A stretch of 52,363 nt of DNA from Chara braunii (taxonomy: Eukaryota; Streptophyta; Charophyceae; Charales; Characeae), in assembly GCA_003427395.1 (NCBI GenBank), contig BFEA01000036.1, positions 2,954,439 to 3,006,801 of the forward strand, given 5' to 3'. Of this stretch, positions 21,997 to 34,069 are shown one piece after another; the stretch's first letter is position 1, and every line of letters begins with the position of its first letter. Below the pieces are notes generated by a model that was not told the origin of the DNA, ran no database searches, and worked only from the letters and a program-made list of their open reading frames with translations. The position numbers and the translations under genes were made by a program.

Positions 21997-22416
21997 TTCC
22001 CAAGCCCTCGCTGGCCGACATTCCCAAGACCCTCCCGCGTACCGCCACTGCTTCGACAACGCATCCCGGGTGCGTGTTAGTGGCTTTGGAGGACAATGCA
22101 ATCTGGTAACCTCTCTATATATATATCTCTCCCTACTCTATGCTAAGCCTACCCTTCTAAGATCAGACATACTTTTTTATCGGAACTTTGTCCCTTCCTA
22201 CTTACCCCTGCTACCCCACTATCGGTTAACCCTTTTTTTTTTCATTGTTGTTACTCGCTACCGCACACTCAGATACGTACCACCTTTTTCCACACTTCCG
22301 TGGCTCACCTGACCTTCAATCTCGAACACTAAGGGGTAGCGCATAAATTTTCAGAAACCGGGTTTCACTCAACTGACATGTCAACCTGGTTCTGACCAGG
22401 CTGGACTACCATAACC

Positions 22417-22695
22417 AACTGCCATTTTGTCAAAATGGATATGTTTGATTTTTTGAACGAAATTGAAACAATTTTTTTCGGCTGAAAACTCTTCAAAGTT
22501 TGTTGTTCCTGAGGGTCCGGCCGACTGCCTGGATGTACCAGGTCTCAAGCTAGGTGCATGTACAACTAGGGGATCCAGCAATTTACAAACGTCGGACCCT
22601 TAGGAACAACAAATTTTGGCGAGTTTTCGGCCAAAAAACTTGGTTTCTATTTCGTTTAAAAAATAAAAGATGTAAATTTTGACGAAATGGTCGTG
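22417..22695. mobile_element. Fold-back MITE A with 4-bp target duplication
   Basis: A 279-bp element that is an inverted repeat almost throughout. Outer ends read AACTGCCATTTTGTCAAAAT and, from the right, CACGACCATTTCGTCAAAA. The inner part mirrors TTGTTGTTCCTGAGGGTCC with GGACCCTTAGGAACAACAAA. It is flanked by AACC (22413-22416 and 22696-22699). The related arm at about 27490-27520 is uninterrupted and is the empty site. No coding capacity. Same terminal repeat family as 29282-29549, 45130-45414 and the Ulp1 element. Confidence 0.85.
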
Positions 22696-22939
22696 AACCC
22701 CTGATATCCACTTGGCTACTAGCCTGCTACATATATCAGTTCCCCTCTTTCAGTCGCCCGATTCCGTTGTCTTTAGTAACATTTGCCTCACACTCAATAA
22801 CCTTGTTGTCGCTTAAACACATAGCACGTAGTTATAAGTCTCCCCTCCATTCTCCTACTTGTACACATAGTCCACTAAACAACTATCATTCCCTTGCCTC
22901 CACTCGTCCAATGACACTCCCCGTTCAGGCCCCAAATAC

Positions 22940-24169
22940 AACACACTATACTCCGTGTGTCTACCACGTTGTAGTCAACTCCACCGTCAACTTCCAAATC
23001 TCATTTTTGTTCGTTGCAAAACGCCTTAGTGCATTGTTGAAAAACTCTGATGGGAAAACTTTCCCACGCAGTTCCCTCTTTAGGGTAAGCACAAAAGGCA
23101 ACAACTCCTCCTGCCTTATGGTGTTTGCGTATATCATACGGCTTAGTTCGTCCGTGATAACTACACATTTCTGCCGCTTACATGTACAAGAGCTATAGTC
23201 CTGATCATTTTGAAGACCTAGGGTTCATTGTGTCAAATTTCAACCATATTCTTATTCAGTTGGAAACAACCCAGATATGGCTGCTCATGTTCGATCGTCA
23301 ACTTACACCCAAGGAACTCCCATTCTCCATCGCCATCATCGGTTCTCTTCACCGCCAATTCTTCATTGTAACATCATTCAAACCTCTCAAACACCTCCTT
23401 GCCATACTCATCATCTTCCTTTTTTCTTGCAAAAAACACGGACACGTCATCTATCAGGCGCATCCCGAAAACCCTATTCCTCCTGTCCCCCAGGGTCGAT
23501 AAAAAATCATACTCAACTTTCATGCATAGGATATATGCTAATGAAGCGCTCTATCTCTTTTCCATTGGAATCCCTATCACTTGCTTTAGTATCACGCCGT
23601 AGCCCTCGTGTAGGTATGCTCAAATTTGAAAGCTACAAAATCTCGAATGTTACCAAAACCCAACCATTATCTTGTCTTTTGTAACTGAACTTCACGTTTT
23701 TTCCCTGCTTCCTTACCTGTACACTTTTGAATCCCCTACCGTTGCACCATTCACATAACCAATCCAACACATTTGAAATAGTTGCATGGGGTAATCAGCT
23801 AAACATGTCCTTGATGTCGAACAATGCTCCTTCCATACCCCATTTCGCCCCATTCTTCCCCACCTTACGATTGATCGACCGCAGCCTCCCACTAAGTTCA
23901 GACACCGATCCCATGTTAAAGTGGCTAGATTCAGGGATTAGCTTCAACATCCTATTTAAGCTCTTCGCTATTTTTCAGGAGACCATGTTAATCGGTTCAC
24001 TAAACGTAGGGTAAATGGGCCTGCTTTTCGTGATGTTCTTATGCTTGGGGGGTACGTACCCTTGCCATTCCTCCATCCATGCATCACCCCCTCCGCTTTC
24101 ACAAAGTATATTATCCTGGCCTTCCCTTCCCTCCAAAACACTAGCAATATTTGTCCTCCATTTTTCACT
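22940..24169 (-). pseudogene. Reverse transcriptase (PLE copy C)
   Basis: On the minus strand the fingers motif reads PPKHKNITKSRPI (about 24060-24020). Then comes NRMLKLIPESSHFNMGSVSE, motif A GALFDIKDMF with its Asp (about 23830-23800), and motif C RLIDDVSVFFARKK with both Asp codons at 23446-23451. After motif C come WEFLGCKLTIE and a thumb-like region down to about 22940. The blocks lie in different frames with several stops, so the frame is dead although the catalytic aspartates persist. It lies downstream of the endonuclease at 25.2-25.7 kb, separated by the hAT-like insertion. Confidence 0.75.
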
Positions 24170-24177
24170 CTCAAATC

Positions 24178-25206
24178 CTGTGTGTCTTTTTAACAGGGAA
24201 CCGGGGAATCAAACTCCCGTTAAATCCCGTTGAATTTGAAAAAATATCATTGAATTCCCATTAAACCCAAAAATGGGCCACCCCTGCGCTTTTCGAAAAA
24301 ACAATATTGATGTGCGGGGTCTGGAACACGTGGCCCTAGGCAAAAAAAAAAAAAAAAAAACCTAAAAAAACCCAACCCCTGAAGCACCTCTTATACCACC
24401 GAATNANACCAACNCGGNCTGNCCNNCCNCCCGCCACTCACGAACCCCCCGGCACCAGTCCCCAAAGCTACCCAGAAACCCTCTAAGCCATCAACCCCCA
24501 CATCCCCCAACCTCCCCAGGCCTCAGTTACGTGTGTGTAGGTGTGCTGTATGTGCACGTATGTGTGTGTGTGTGCCTGCGTGTGAGAGTGTGCTTGTGCA
24601 TGAATATGTATGTATGCGCGTGTGTTTGTGTATGTGTGTATTTGTAAGTGTGTGTGTGTTTATGTGTGCACATGATTGTTGGCGTGTGTGAGTGTGTGTG
24701 CATGTGTGTGTGTTTAATATGTGTGTTTGTGTATGTTGTGTCTCTGTGTGTGCGTGTGCGTCTGTTTTTCTTTTTCTTATTCACTTTTTTTTTTATTTTA
24801 AATACATGAAGTTAAAAAAAAATAAAAAATTGTTGTGCATATTTGAAATGTCTATAACCCTATATATTTTTATCTTGTTTTTCTGTTTTTTTTTTTTTAA
24901 CCCTAAAAATATCCCAGTATAACCAAATAAAAAAAAACTCTTTTTTTTTCGTTGTCTTTATGTTTTTAATTTTTAAAAATATAGTAAAAGCTCAAAAAAT
25001 AAAAATAGAAATATGAGGTTGTAGAGCTAGAAAAAGATCGACAACCCTTTGTTTTTTTTTCGATTATTTATTAGACCGCGAAAAAAATCATCGCGGGTTC
25101 CATTGTAACCTGTCTAACGGGCTTTTCAACGGGATTCAACGCGGATTCAACGCGCGTTGAATCTGTCAACGCAGAACCCGCGTTGAGATGATTTTTGGAC
25201 ACACAG
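24178..25206. mobile_element. 1.03-kb hAT-like element (TTCAACG type), copy 2
   Basis: Termini CTGTGTGTCTTTTTAACAG at the left and GACACACAG at the right form an inverted repeat. Flanks CTCAAATC (24170-24177) and CTGAAATC (25207-25214) are an 8-bp duplication with one mismatch. The same Penelope-like sequence without the insert is present at about 51300-51310 (CCCTCAAATCGGATC), the empty site. The left edge is rich in CCGTTAAATCCCG-like words and the right in TTCAACGCG words. A TG-rich microsatellite (24530-24770) and several N (24405-24430) lie inside. The element splits the PLE copy C between endonuclease and RT. Confidence 0.9.
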
Positions 25207-25220
25207 CTGAAATCGGATCT

Positions 25221-25718
25221 TCACCGGGCTGAGCCGTGCTTGGTTGGCCACCAATGCTCTTCCTCCCTTGATAGCTTCCCGCCTTCTCTCCCTCTGATCC
25301 TTCTTCCTTTTTCCACTCGCTTCTTTTCTCGCATCCACGTGTTTAAACTTGGAGACCAATGCTTGATACATAGTTGAACTCCATCCCCTGCAAGCATGTT
25401 TCCTGTCTGATCACCGATTGAAGGAAGACCTACATAACTTGTCAAACCTCTTCTCGTCAGCCAGCGATACAAACGATTATTTCTTCTGCCCGTCTCAATT
25501 TCAACAATCCCGATATGCTCGCTCCATCTCTCCCTTAAGGTTCTCTCGGTTTTTCCTGCGTAGAACGCTCGACAATATGGGGACAACAACAAATTGAACA
25601 CATACACCCACAATCTTAGCTCCTCGAGTTCTATATGCACGCTAGTGAATTGTGCTTCCCACGTCTTAACCAACTTCTTCCCCCTTTTCACCTCCCCCAT
25701 AAGAATCAACAACATCAA
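25221..25718 (-). pseudogene. GIY-YIG endonuclease domain (PLE copy C)
   Basis: A 165-residue open frame shows WVYVFNLLLSPYCRAFYAGK as the GIY..YIG pair (YAG in place of YIG), then TERTLRERWSEH with the helix Arg and His, RLYRWLTRRGLTSYVGLPS, and LCIKHWSPSLNTW at the C-terminal end of the core. The conserved Glu before LCI appears as Gln in this copy (codon 25374-25376), while the related fragment at 51.2-51.7 kb has Glu. The domain precedes the RT in the element. Loss of the Glu would be expected to weaken or abolish cleavage. Confidence 0.75.
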
Positions 25719-25721
25719 AAT

Positions 25722-27163
25722 TAGTCTACTCCCATACTCGCAGAGCTTACCGCACCTGTCACGCCGTTCCGGGCATTCCTTTTACTCTCGTAGTTTCCTA
25801 AACCATATCCACAACTTCTGAATGCGTACTCCCCTGATGAATGCTCCGATGCATCCGGTTGTCACATTGGGGATTTTGGTAACGGTATTTCGGCAATGAA
25901 CGTCAATTTCGTACGTCTATCAGCCAAGTCCGATGATGCCCTCTCCTTCGTTATCATTGATACCATCTTGATACCTACGCCCTTGTGCTTTTTTCAGTTC
26001 ATGCAGGGTCATTGTCATGTATTGCCTTGTTTTCTCGCTCCAAAAGGTTGCTCGTTATACCGGATCAGCTTCTCCTTCCACCTTCCCTTCCTCCCAAATC
26101 TTTCACGGCTTCTCTATGGATGTAGTCATTGTAGTAGCATCGTTCATGGGTTTCAATGTCACCGTCTTATTCTTCTCCTTCCCTATATAGATGTCTCTCG
26201 ATCGTTTGACCAACGATTATATATAACAGCGTGCCGCTTCTGCCGGTGTAGTCATAGCTAGGTTGGCCTCCACAGGGCCACCGTCTTGAACGCCTTCTCT
26301 TTACCCCGTTTTCTCTTCTCGACTGTCTTAAGTTGGGCAGCTTGTGCTCGAAGGTCATTGAGTTTTTCATCTGACTCACCCGCGTCCTCAGGTTCACTAG
26401 CTGCTTCCTATGCACTCGTAATCTCCTGTCTGAGTCACATTTTTTCCGCGGATTTGATCTCCTTTCCTGACTTTCTCCCCTTCCGTGTCCACTTCAACCC
26501 AAATTCCTCTTGCCGACTTCTGTTATTCGCCACGAGCTTCACCTCAAAGAGTTTCACCAGGTTATCATCCGTCTCTTTCTCCTTCCTCCTCTTCTCTTCC
26601 TCCCTCAGCCTTAAGTGTTCTTTACGCCTTGCCTGCTCCAGTGCTTATGTACGTCGTTGCTCGTCCGCCCACCGCCTTTCCTCCTTCTCTTGTTTCATTT
26701 GTACATCCCTTTCTAACTACTTCTTGATCCATGCTAAAGAGTCACCCTCACGCTTAGTTCTTGCCGACAGGCTTTGCCTCCCGTCATCTCGATCATACCT
26801 CATTGGTGAGAATGATCTGCCTCGCCTGTCCCACGCCTCTGAGTCATCGTATATTCCGCCCCGTCGTCCGCCCTCATCTCTTCCCCTGCGATCATCATAT
26901 CTCCTCCTGCGGTCATCCTCGTAGTTACGTCCTCTCCTTCGACCATACTCCCGTCCTTCATCCATATCTCCGTATCTCCTCTCGTCGTATTCCCGACCCC
27001 CACTACTCTTCATAGGGCAGTCCTAAACAAGATGATTCAGACTGCTACAGATATAACATCTTCTACCGCCCATTGTACTGGCACTCGCTTGTAGTTGGGC
27101 AACCACGGAATATTGTATCGGCGTCGGAGGTGGTTACGCCGGTGGGTAACCCGGGTACGACAT
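25722..27163 (-). pseudogene. N-terminal region of PLE copy C: CCHC zinc knuckle, Arg/Asp-rich tract, coiled coil
   Basis: The likely start is the ATG at 27163-27161: MSYPGYPPA, then a stop, then a Pro-rich stretch. A zinc knuckle follows, CYICSSLNHLV-stop-DCP, with C-x2-C-x4-H-x4-C spacing. Next is a 98-residue frame (27013-26717) rich in Arg, Asp, Tyr and Gly, then Lys/Glu-rich helix-forming sequence to about 26280. Zinc knuckles bind nucleic acid in Gag-like proteins. The stops show decay. Position directly upstream of the endonuclease and directly downstream of a pseudo-LTR-like arm supports its role as the protein's N-terminus. Confidence 0.6.
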
Positions 27164-27229
27164 AGCCACTTATCAATGTCGTGCTCCGATTACAGACTTG
27201 CCTAAATAACGACCACGTCACGGTAGCTG

Positions 27230-28330
27230 CAGGTGTTGACGTATGAATGAAACCGTACTACGTAGCCACCTGTATGCCTTAACGGGGAGCGTCATTGGAC
27301 GAGTGGAGGCGAGGGAATGATAGTTCTTCAGTGGACTATGTGTACAAGTAGGCGAATGGAAGGGAGACCTATAACTAGGTACTATGTGTGTGAGCGATAA
27401 CAGGGTTATGGGACTGTGAGGCAAATGCTACTACAGACAATAGAATTTGAGGACTGAAAACGGGGGATTGATATATGTAGCAGCCAAGGGGATATCGGGG
27501 GTTACGGTAGTCCAGCCTGGTCAGAACCAGGTCGGACCCGTCAAGGCTCTGGGAATTATTTCACGTAAATTTGTGCATGAACCAATGCAAACATGATTAA
27601 AAGCGGTGGATAGCCTTCAAGTTGTTCCAATAGGTCGTGATCAACGAAAACTTATTATTGGAGGTAGACGAACATGTAGGACTGCTATGGTTATTGATAC
27701 AATATTCCATTGAAAGCCGGTTTCCATAAATTTCTGGGAAACCTATGAGTGTTCCGGATTGAAGGTCAGGAGAGCCGCGGAAGTGCGAAAAAAGGTGGTA
27801 CATATTTGAGTGTGTGGTAGGCTGGTAGCAGCCTAGCTGCCCTAGCAAGTAAAAAAAATGAAAAAAAAAAGGCTTAACCGATAGTGGGGTAGCGGGGTCA
27901 AGTAGGAAGGGACAAAGTTCCAACAAAAAAATGTGTCTGGTCTTAGAAGGGTAGGCTTAGCATAGAGTAGGGAGAGAGATATATGCAGAGGTTATCGGAT
28001 TGCATTGTCCTCCAAAGTCGCTAACGCGCACCCGGAATGCGATGTTGAAGCGGTGGCGGTACGCAGGAGGGTCTTGGGAAAGTCGGGAAGCGAGGGTTTG
28101 GAAAAGCGTGGTGGGACCAGGAGAGGAGGTGTATGGTGGGGTCACGATCGTAGTGACGACTAGGAGGGTGTTTTTGAAAAGCAGGATTGAAGTAGGATGA
28201 TGGATGATTGACCATTAGATGTATCATGTATGAGCTTCGACAGTCTGCAACTTCGCTCCTTTCACTTTCGTAATGCGCTTCTCTCTTCTTGCATGCTAGA
28301 TCTCGCGTTGTAACTGGCCGGGAGAACACA
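27230..28330 (-). repeat. Pseudo-LTR-like arm of the Penelope-like locus, direct copy
   Basis: Read on the minus strand this ~1.1-kb segment joins the 3' end of RT copy D (28330) to the N-terminal start of copy C (27163). It matches the inverted arm at 20478-22930 across its length, without the two insertions found there. Being between the end of one copy and the start of the next is the expected place for a pseudo-LTR in tandem Penelope-like copies. It probably contains the promoter, but I see no defining motif. Confidence 0.7.
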
Positions 28331-28339
28331 ACACACTAT

Positions 28340-30110
28340 ACTCCGTTTATCTACCACGTTGGAGTCGACTCCACCATCAACCTCCAAATCTCATTTTTGT
28401 TCGTTGCAAAACGCCTGAGTGCATTGTTGAAAAACTCTGATGGGTAACATTTTCCACGGAGTTCCCTCCTTAGGGTAAGCACAAGAGGCAAGTTTAGTCA
28501 ACAACTCCTCTTGCCTTGTGGTGTTGGCGTATATACGGCTTAGTTCACTCGTGATAACCTCACTTTTCTGCCTCTTACATATACACGAGCTATCGTCCTG
28601 GATCATTTTGAAGACCAAGGGTTCAACGTGCCAAATTTCAGCCATATTCTTATTCCGTTGGAAACAACCCAGATATAGCTTCTTATGTTCGATCGTCAAA
28701 TTACACCCAAGGAACTCCCATTCTCCATCGTCGTCATTAGTTATCTTCAACGTCAATTTTTCAATGTAACATCCTTCAAACCTCTCAAACAACTCCTTGT
28801 CAGACTCATCATCTTCCTTTTTTCTTGCAACAAATACCGACACATGATCCATCAGGAGCATCCCAAAACCCTATTGCTGTTGTACCCGGGGTGTCGACAA
28901 AAAATCATACTCAACTTTTATGCATAGGGTATATGCTAATGGGGGGCTCGAGCTCTTTCCCATTGGTATCCCTATCAATTGCTTCAGTATCACTCGGATT
29001 CACTCTGGTAACCCTCGTGTAGGTATGTTCAAATTCGAAAGCTACAAAATTATCTCGAATGCTGCCAAAACCCACCGCTCACCAACCCTTATCCCTTTTT
29101 TTATAACTCAATTTCACGCCTTTTCCCTGTTTCCTCACCTGTACACTCTTGAATCTCCTACCCTCACACCATTCATATAACCAATCCAACGCATGCGGAA
29201 TAGCCGCATGGGATAAGCGGTTAAACATGTCCTTGATGTTGAACGATGCTCCTTTCACACCTGCCGCACTGTTCCCCACCTAAAAACAATTTTGTCAGAA
29301 CGGACACATTTTATTTTTTCAACGAAATTGAAAAAAATATTTCAAGTTCGTGAGAGTATGACATTCTAAAAATGCCCTACGCATTGGACTCCAGCTAAAT
29401 CCAAATACATCCAAGCGATCTGGCGTTATAAGGTTGTCGACTTGTCAAGTCTGTCAAGAGTTTAAAATTTCCACCTAAATCGGGCCAATTTATGAGGTTT
29501 CAATTTCATTCAAAAAATAAAATATGTATGATTTGACGAAATTGATGTTATCTTACAATTGATTGTTTGCAGCCGCCCCCAGAGCTCCAACACTGATCCC
29601 ATGTTGAAGTGGCTAGATTCAGGGATTAGCTTCAACATCCTATTTATTAAGCCCTTCACTATCTTTCTGCAAATCATGTTGATTGGTCCACTGAACGTAA
29701 GACAGATGTCCCTGTTTTTTGCGATGTCCTTGTGCTTGGGGTGTACCGTATACGTAGGCATTCCTCATAGTGCCCTTGTCATCCCACCTTCCTAGACTCT
29801 CCAGGCCTGCCTCTATGAAGCCCTGCTTGCACTTTGCCATTATCGTTTGATTCGTCTCCTCCTCCAAAAGTACGGTGTATCCTTCCGCTCTGAAAAACAT
29901 TCTCATCATAGCCTCGTGATACAGCGTTGGGCATTGAATCAACGTATCGCCAACATTACGGTCCAATAACATTCTAACCAAGGTTTGTACTCCTAAACTT
30001 CATAAAGTGCTCCGTCTCCCCTCACTAATCTAATGGTTCCTTGCTCATACATGCATCTAGTTCTTCCTCGCTAATACACAACTTACAAATACCACCCATG
30101 CCCGATGATG
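28340..30110 (-). pseudogene. Reverse transcriptase (PLE copy D), 5'-truncated, catalytic residues mutated
   Basis: Minus-strand blocks: MVRMLLDRNVGDTLIQCPTL (30.0-29.64 kb), HPKHKDIAKNRDICLTFSGP (about 29730), motif A region ASFNIKDMF (about 29250), motif C region LLMDHVSVFVARKK (about 28860-28820), then an open thumb-like region of about 150 residues with WEFLGCNLTIEHKKLYLGCF and KSEVITSELSRIYANTTRQE. Motif A Asp is Asn and the second Asp of motif C is His, so the enzyme is inactive twice over. A fold-back MITE (29282-29549) interrupts it. No endonuclease block is found upstream, so the copy is truncated there. Confidence 0.75.
29282..29549. mobile_element. Fold-back MITE B with 4-bp target duplication
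   Basis: A 268-bp element; outer ends AAAAACAATTTTGTCAGAAC and, from the right, AACATCAATTTCGTCAAAT. Flanks ACCT (29278-29281) and ATCT (29550-29553) are a 4-bp duplication with one mismatch. The RT of copy C reads CCCCACCTTACGATTGATCG without interruption at about 23858-23877, the empty site. Same family as 22417-22695. No coding capacity. Confidence 0.85.
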
Positions 30111-30399
30111 CCCCATTGCTCAAAGGCTAACCAGATTCCACCCCCAATTTCTTTTTCCTTTCGTCAATCTGTTGTCTCCGTACGTTCCTTGTGTTGAAGG
30201 ATATGACCGGTGCTACCAGGGCTTCGTCGATTCAGAATGATATGTGGCCATCATTTCTCGTGGCACATAGACCTGCACATTTGCAGGTGTCCACCGACTC
30301 TTCGACATTAGCACAGTATTTATGCAACAGGTCCCGGATGTTTGAAATTTTAGACCAAACCTATGAAACACGCCGTTTGTCGTATGGGGCTCCACTCTT

Positions 30400-32180
<1,781 letters not shown>

Positions 32181-32479
32181 CAGCAAGCGAGTGGCGTCGG
32201 CGTGGGCATCCCCGAGGAAATGTTGGCAGCAACGTTCCTCGCCGGGAGCGTGTGAGTGCGGGTTGGCGGTTGCATGTCGGCGGGCAGGCCAAATGTACAT
32301 GTGCATATCCAAAGCGGCAGACACGCCGTCACACGATCGCCACCTTTGTCGTCTTCGCATGCACACCTTCGTCGTCGACGTCTGCGCCGTGCACTCCGGT
32401 CGTCACTCACACCATCATTGTAGTGCCCCCCGATGCTCGTGGAGTCTTGTATTCTTGGCGACGTCCATGTCAACAGTGC

Positions 32480-33700
32480 CAGTTTCGGCGATGGACATGA
32501 GTGGGGAGGCGGGCCGTGACACACTGAGCAAGGCGGAGAGGACGGCNGTGGCAGCGGCCATGAACGCCATNCTCTTCTCGTGTCACATAGAGAGCGGCGA
32601 GGGGAGGATGAGGGCGGCGGTTCGCGCACGGCGGAAGAGGACNCTGCAGTCCATGAATGTGGACGGCTTCGACACTGTTGCAATTTGCACACCGTGCTGC
32701 AGGTGTGTTACGCCATGGGGTGTGNANCTTTTCCCAGAGCGATGCCCAGGTGGTGGATGANGCGACGGACAGGGGGGACGTGGGAGTATCTGCGGCATTG
32801 CGACGACGCGANGACCAACTACTTCAAGGAGAAGCTGCACATGTCGCCACGTGTGTTCGGAAAGATCGTGGAAGCTCCNCCAGCATGACCACATTNTCGC
32901 ATACGCTTTGTACAGGTGGGCGTNGGGGGAGATGTATGAGAGCGGGACATGNAGCTTCGTCATTGGCAGATGTTCTGGGTTGGTGGCTATGNGGGATGTA
33001 ACTGCGGCGTTGCTGAGTGCATACCTCGACAAGATATTGTGGCCGACGGGGCTGCAGAAGGTGGTCGTCTTGCGCGCTTTNGTCGACAACGGTTTTCCTA
33101 ACTGCCATGGGTGCATCGACCGCACCCACATCTTCATCGACAAGCCAGCGAATTGCCCCAGGGAGGACTACTACGACAGAAAACGTCGTTTCTCCATCTA
33201 GGCGTAGGTAGTCGTCGATCTGAACTTGCGTGTGTTGGACGTGTTCGTCGGTTATCCGGGAAGTTGCCACGANGTGAGGATCGTCCACATATCGAGTTTA
33301 TGGGTGCGCGCGGAGGCAGGGGAACGGGTATTTTATGGGCGACAACGGTTATCCCCCCTCTGAATGGGTAGTCGTCCCCTATGGCGGTCTCACACAGCAC
33401 CCGTCGGAGTTGCGCTTCGACAACAAGCNGAAGACGGCGAGGGGAGCAGTTGAGAAAGCTTTCGGGAGATCGAAGGGGATGTGGAGGTTGTTCCTACGCT
33501 CCCACAAGCCGAACATGGACACGTTGCCGCCGCAGTTCGTTGCCGTGTGCATTCCGCACAACATACTCATCAACACGGGGATCCCCTTCCCCCTTCGACG
33601 ACAATCTACTGTGGGAGGTCGGGCCGGACGGTGTGCGTCGCAGGGTGGATCTTGGGATGCAGCGGCTACTGAGGCCGATGTGTATGGAATCGTCAACGGG
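32480..33700 (+). pseudogene. PIF/Harbinger (HARBI1-like, DDE_4) transposase
   Basis: A DNA-binding-like segment LHMSPRVFGKIVEA lies near 32835-32876, then the nuclease: NGFPNCHGCIDRTHIFIDKP with first Asp at 33118-33120; DYYDRKRRFSI, two in-frame TAG codons (33199-33201 and 33205-33207), then VVVDLNLRVLDVFVGYPGSC with second Asp at 33217-33219; a frame change; then GAVEKAFGRSKGMWRL with Glu at 33452-33454 and a final CIPHNILINTGIP. All three DDE residues survive, but stops, shifts and N bases break the frame. The element's own terminal repeats were not identified. Confidence 0.8.
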
Positions 33701-34069
33701 GGATGCAGTGATTCTGCGGGGTGCACTGGTGGAGCGAATGGGTGTGCAGTAAAGACGGGAAGGCATGCGGGGCGGGCAACTGCGATGATGTGGCTGTGGC
33801 GAGAAATCGGAACAGGCGAAGGGTGAAGCAGGCGAAGAGTTTGTGTGTCATGCATGAAGGGGTGGTCAGTTCCCCTTTCCACTGGCGGTACCATGTCGTC
33901 ACGATGTTGCAGGTCTCTGATTTGGTGGTGTTGGGTTGTGGTTCTATCCGCGGCGGGAGGCGTCGTGTCCTTGAAGGGGTGGTCATCTTCGTTGGCGTCG
34001 TTGTGTGTGTCGCCCCGTTTTGTGGAACTGGGGAGTTCATGGTGAGGTGGGTGTTTCGCTGAGGGTTGT

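Larger units (their letters stand above)
20478..22930 (+). repeat. Pseudo-LTR-like arm of the Penelope-like locus, inverted copy
   Basis: The segments 20478-20666, 21997-22416 and 22696-22930 read continuously and match, in opposite orientation, the arm at 27230-28330. The interruptions are two insertions: a hAT-like element (20667-21996) and a fold-back MITE (22417-22695). The arm abuts the 3' end of the RT of copy C. Penelope-like elements commonly carry such repeated ends in direct or inverted arrangement (pseudo-LTRs). In the other copy the same arm lies directly upstream of the protein start, so it is likely the element's 5' regulatory region. Confidence 0.7.

Noticed and set aside
25221-25718. 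GIY-YIG frames as organellar intron homing endonucleases
   Set aside because: Each occurs with Penelope-like RT or linker sequence on the same strand, in several dispersed copies and in nuclear-type repeat-rich DNA.
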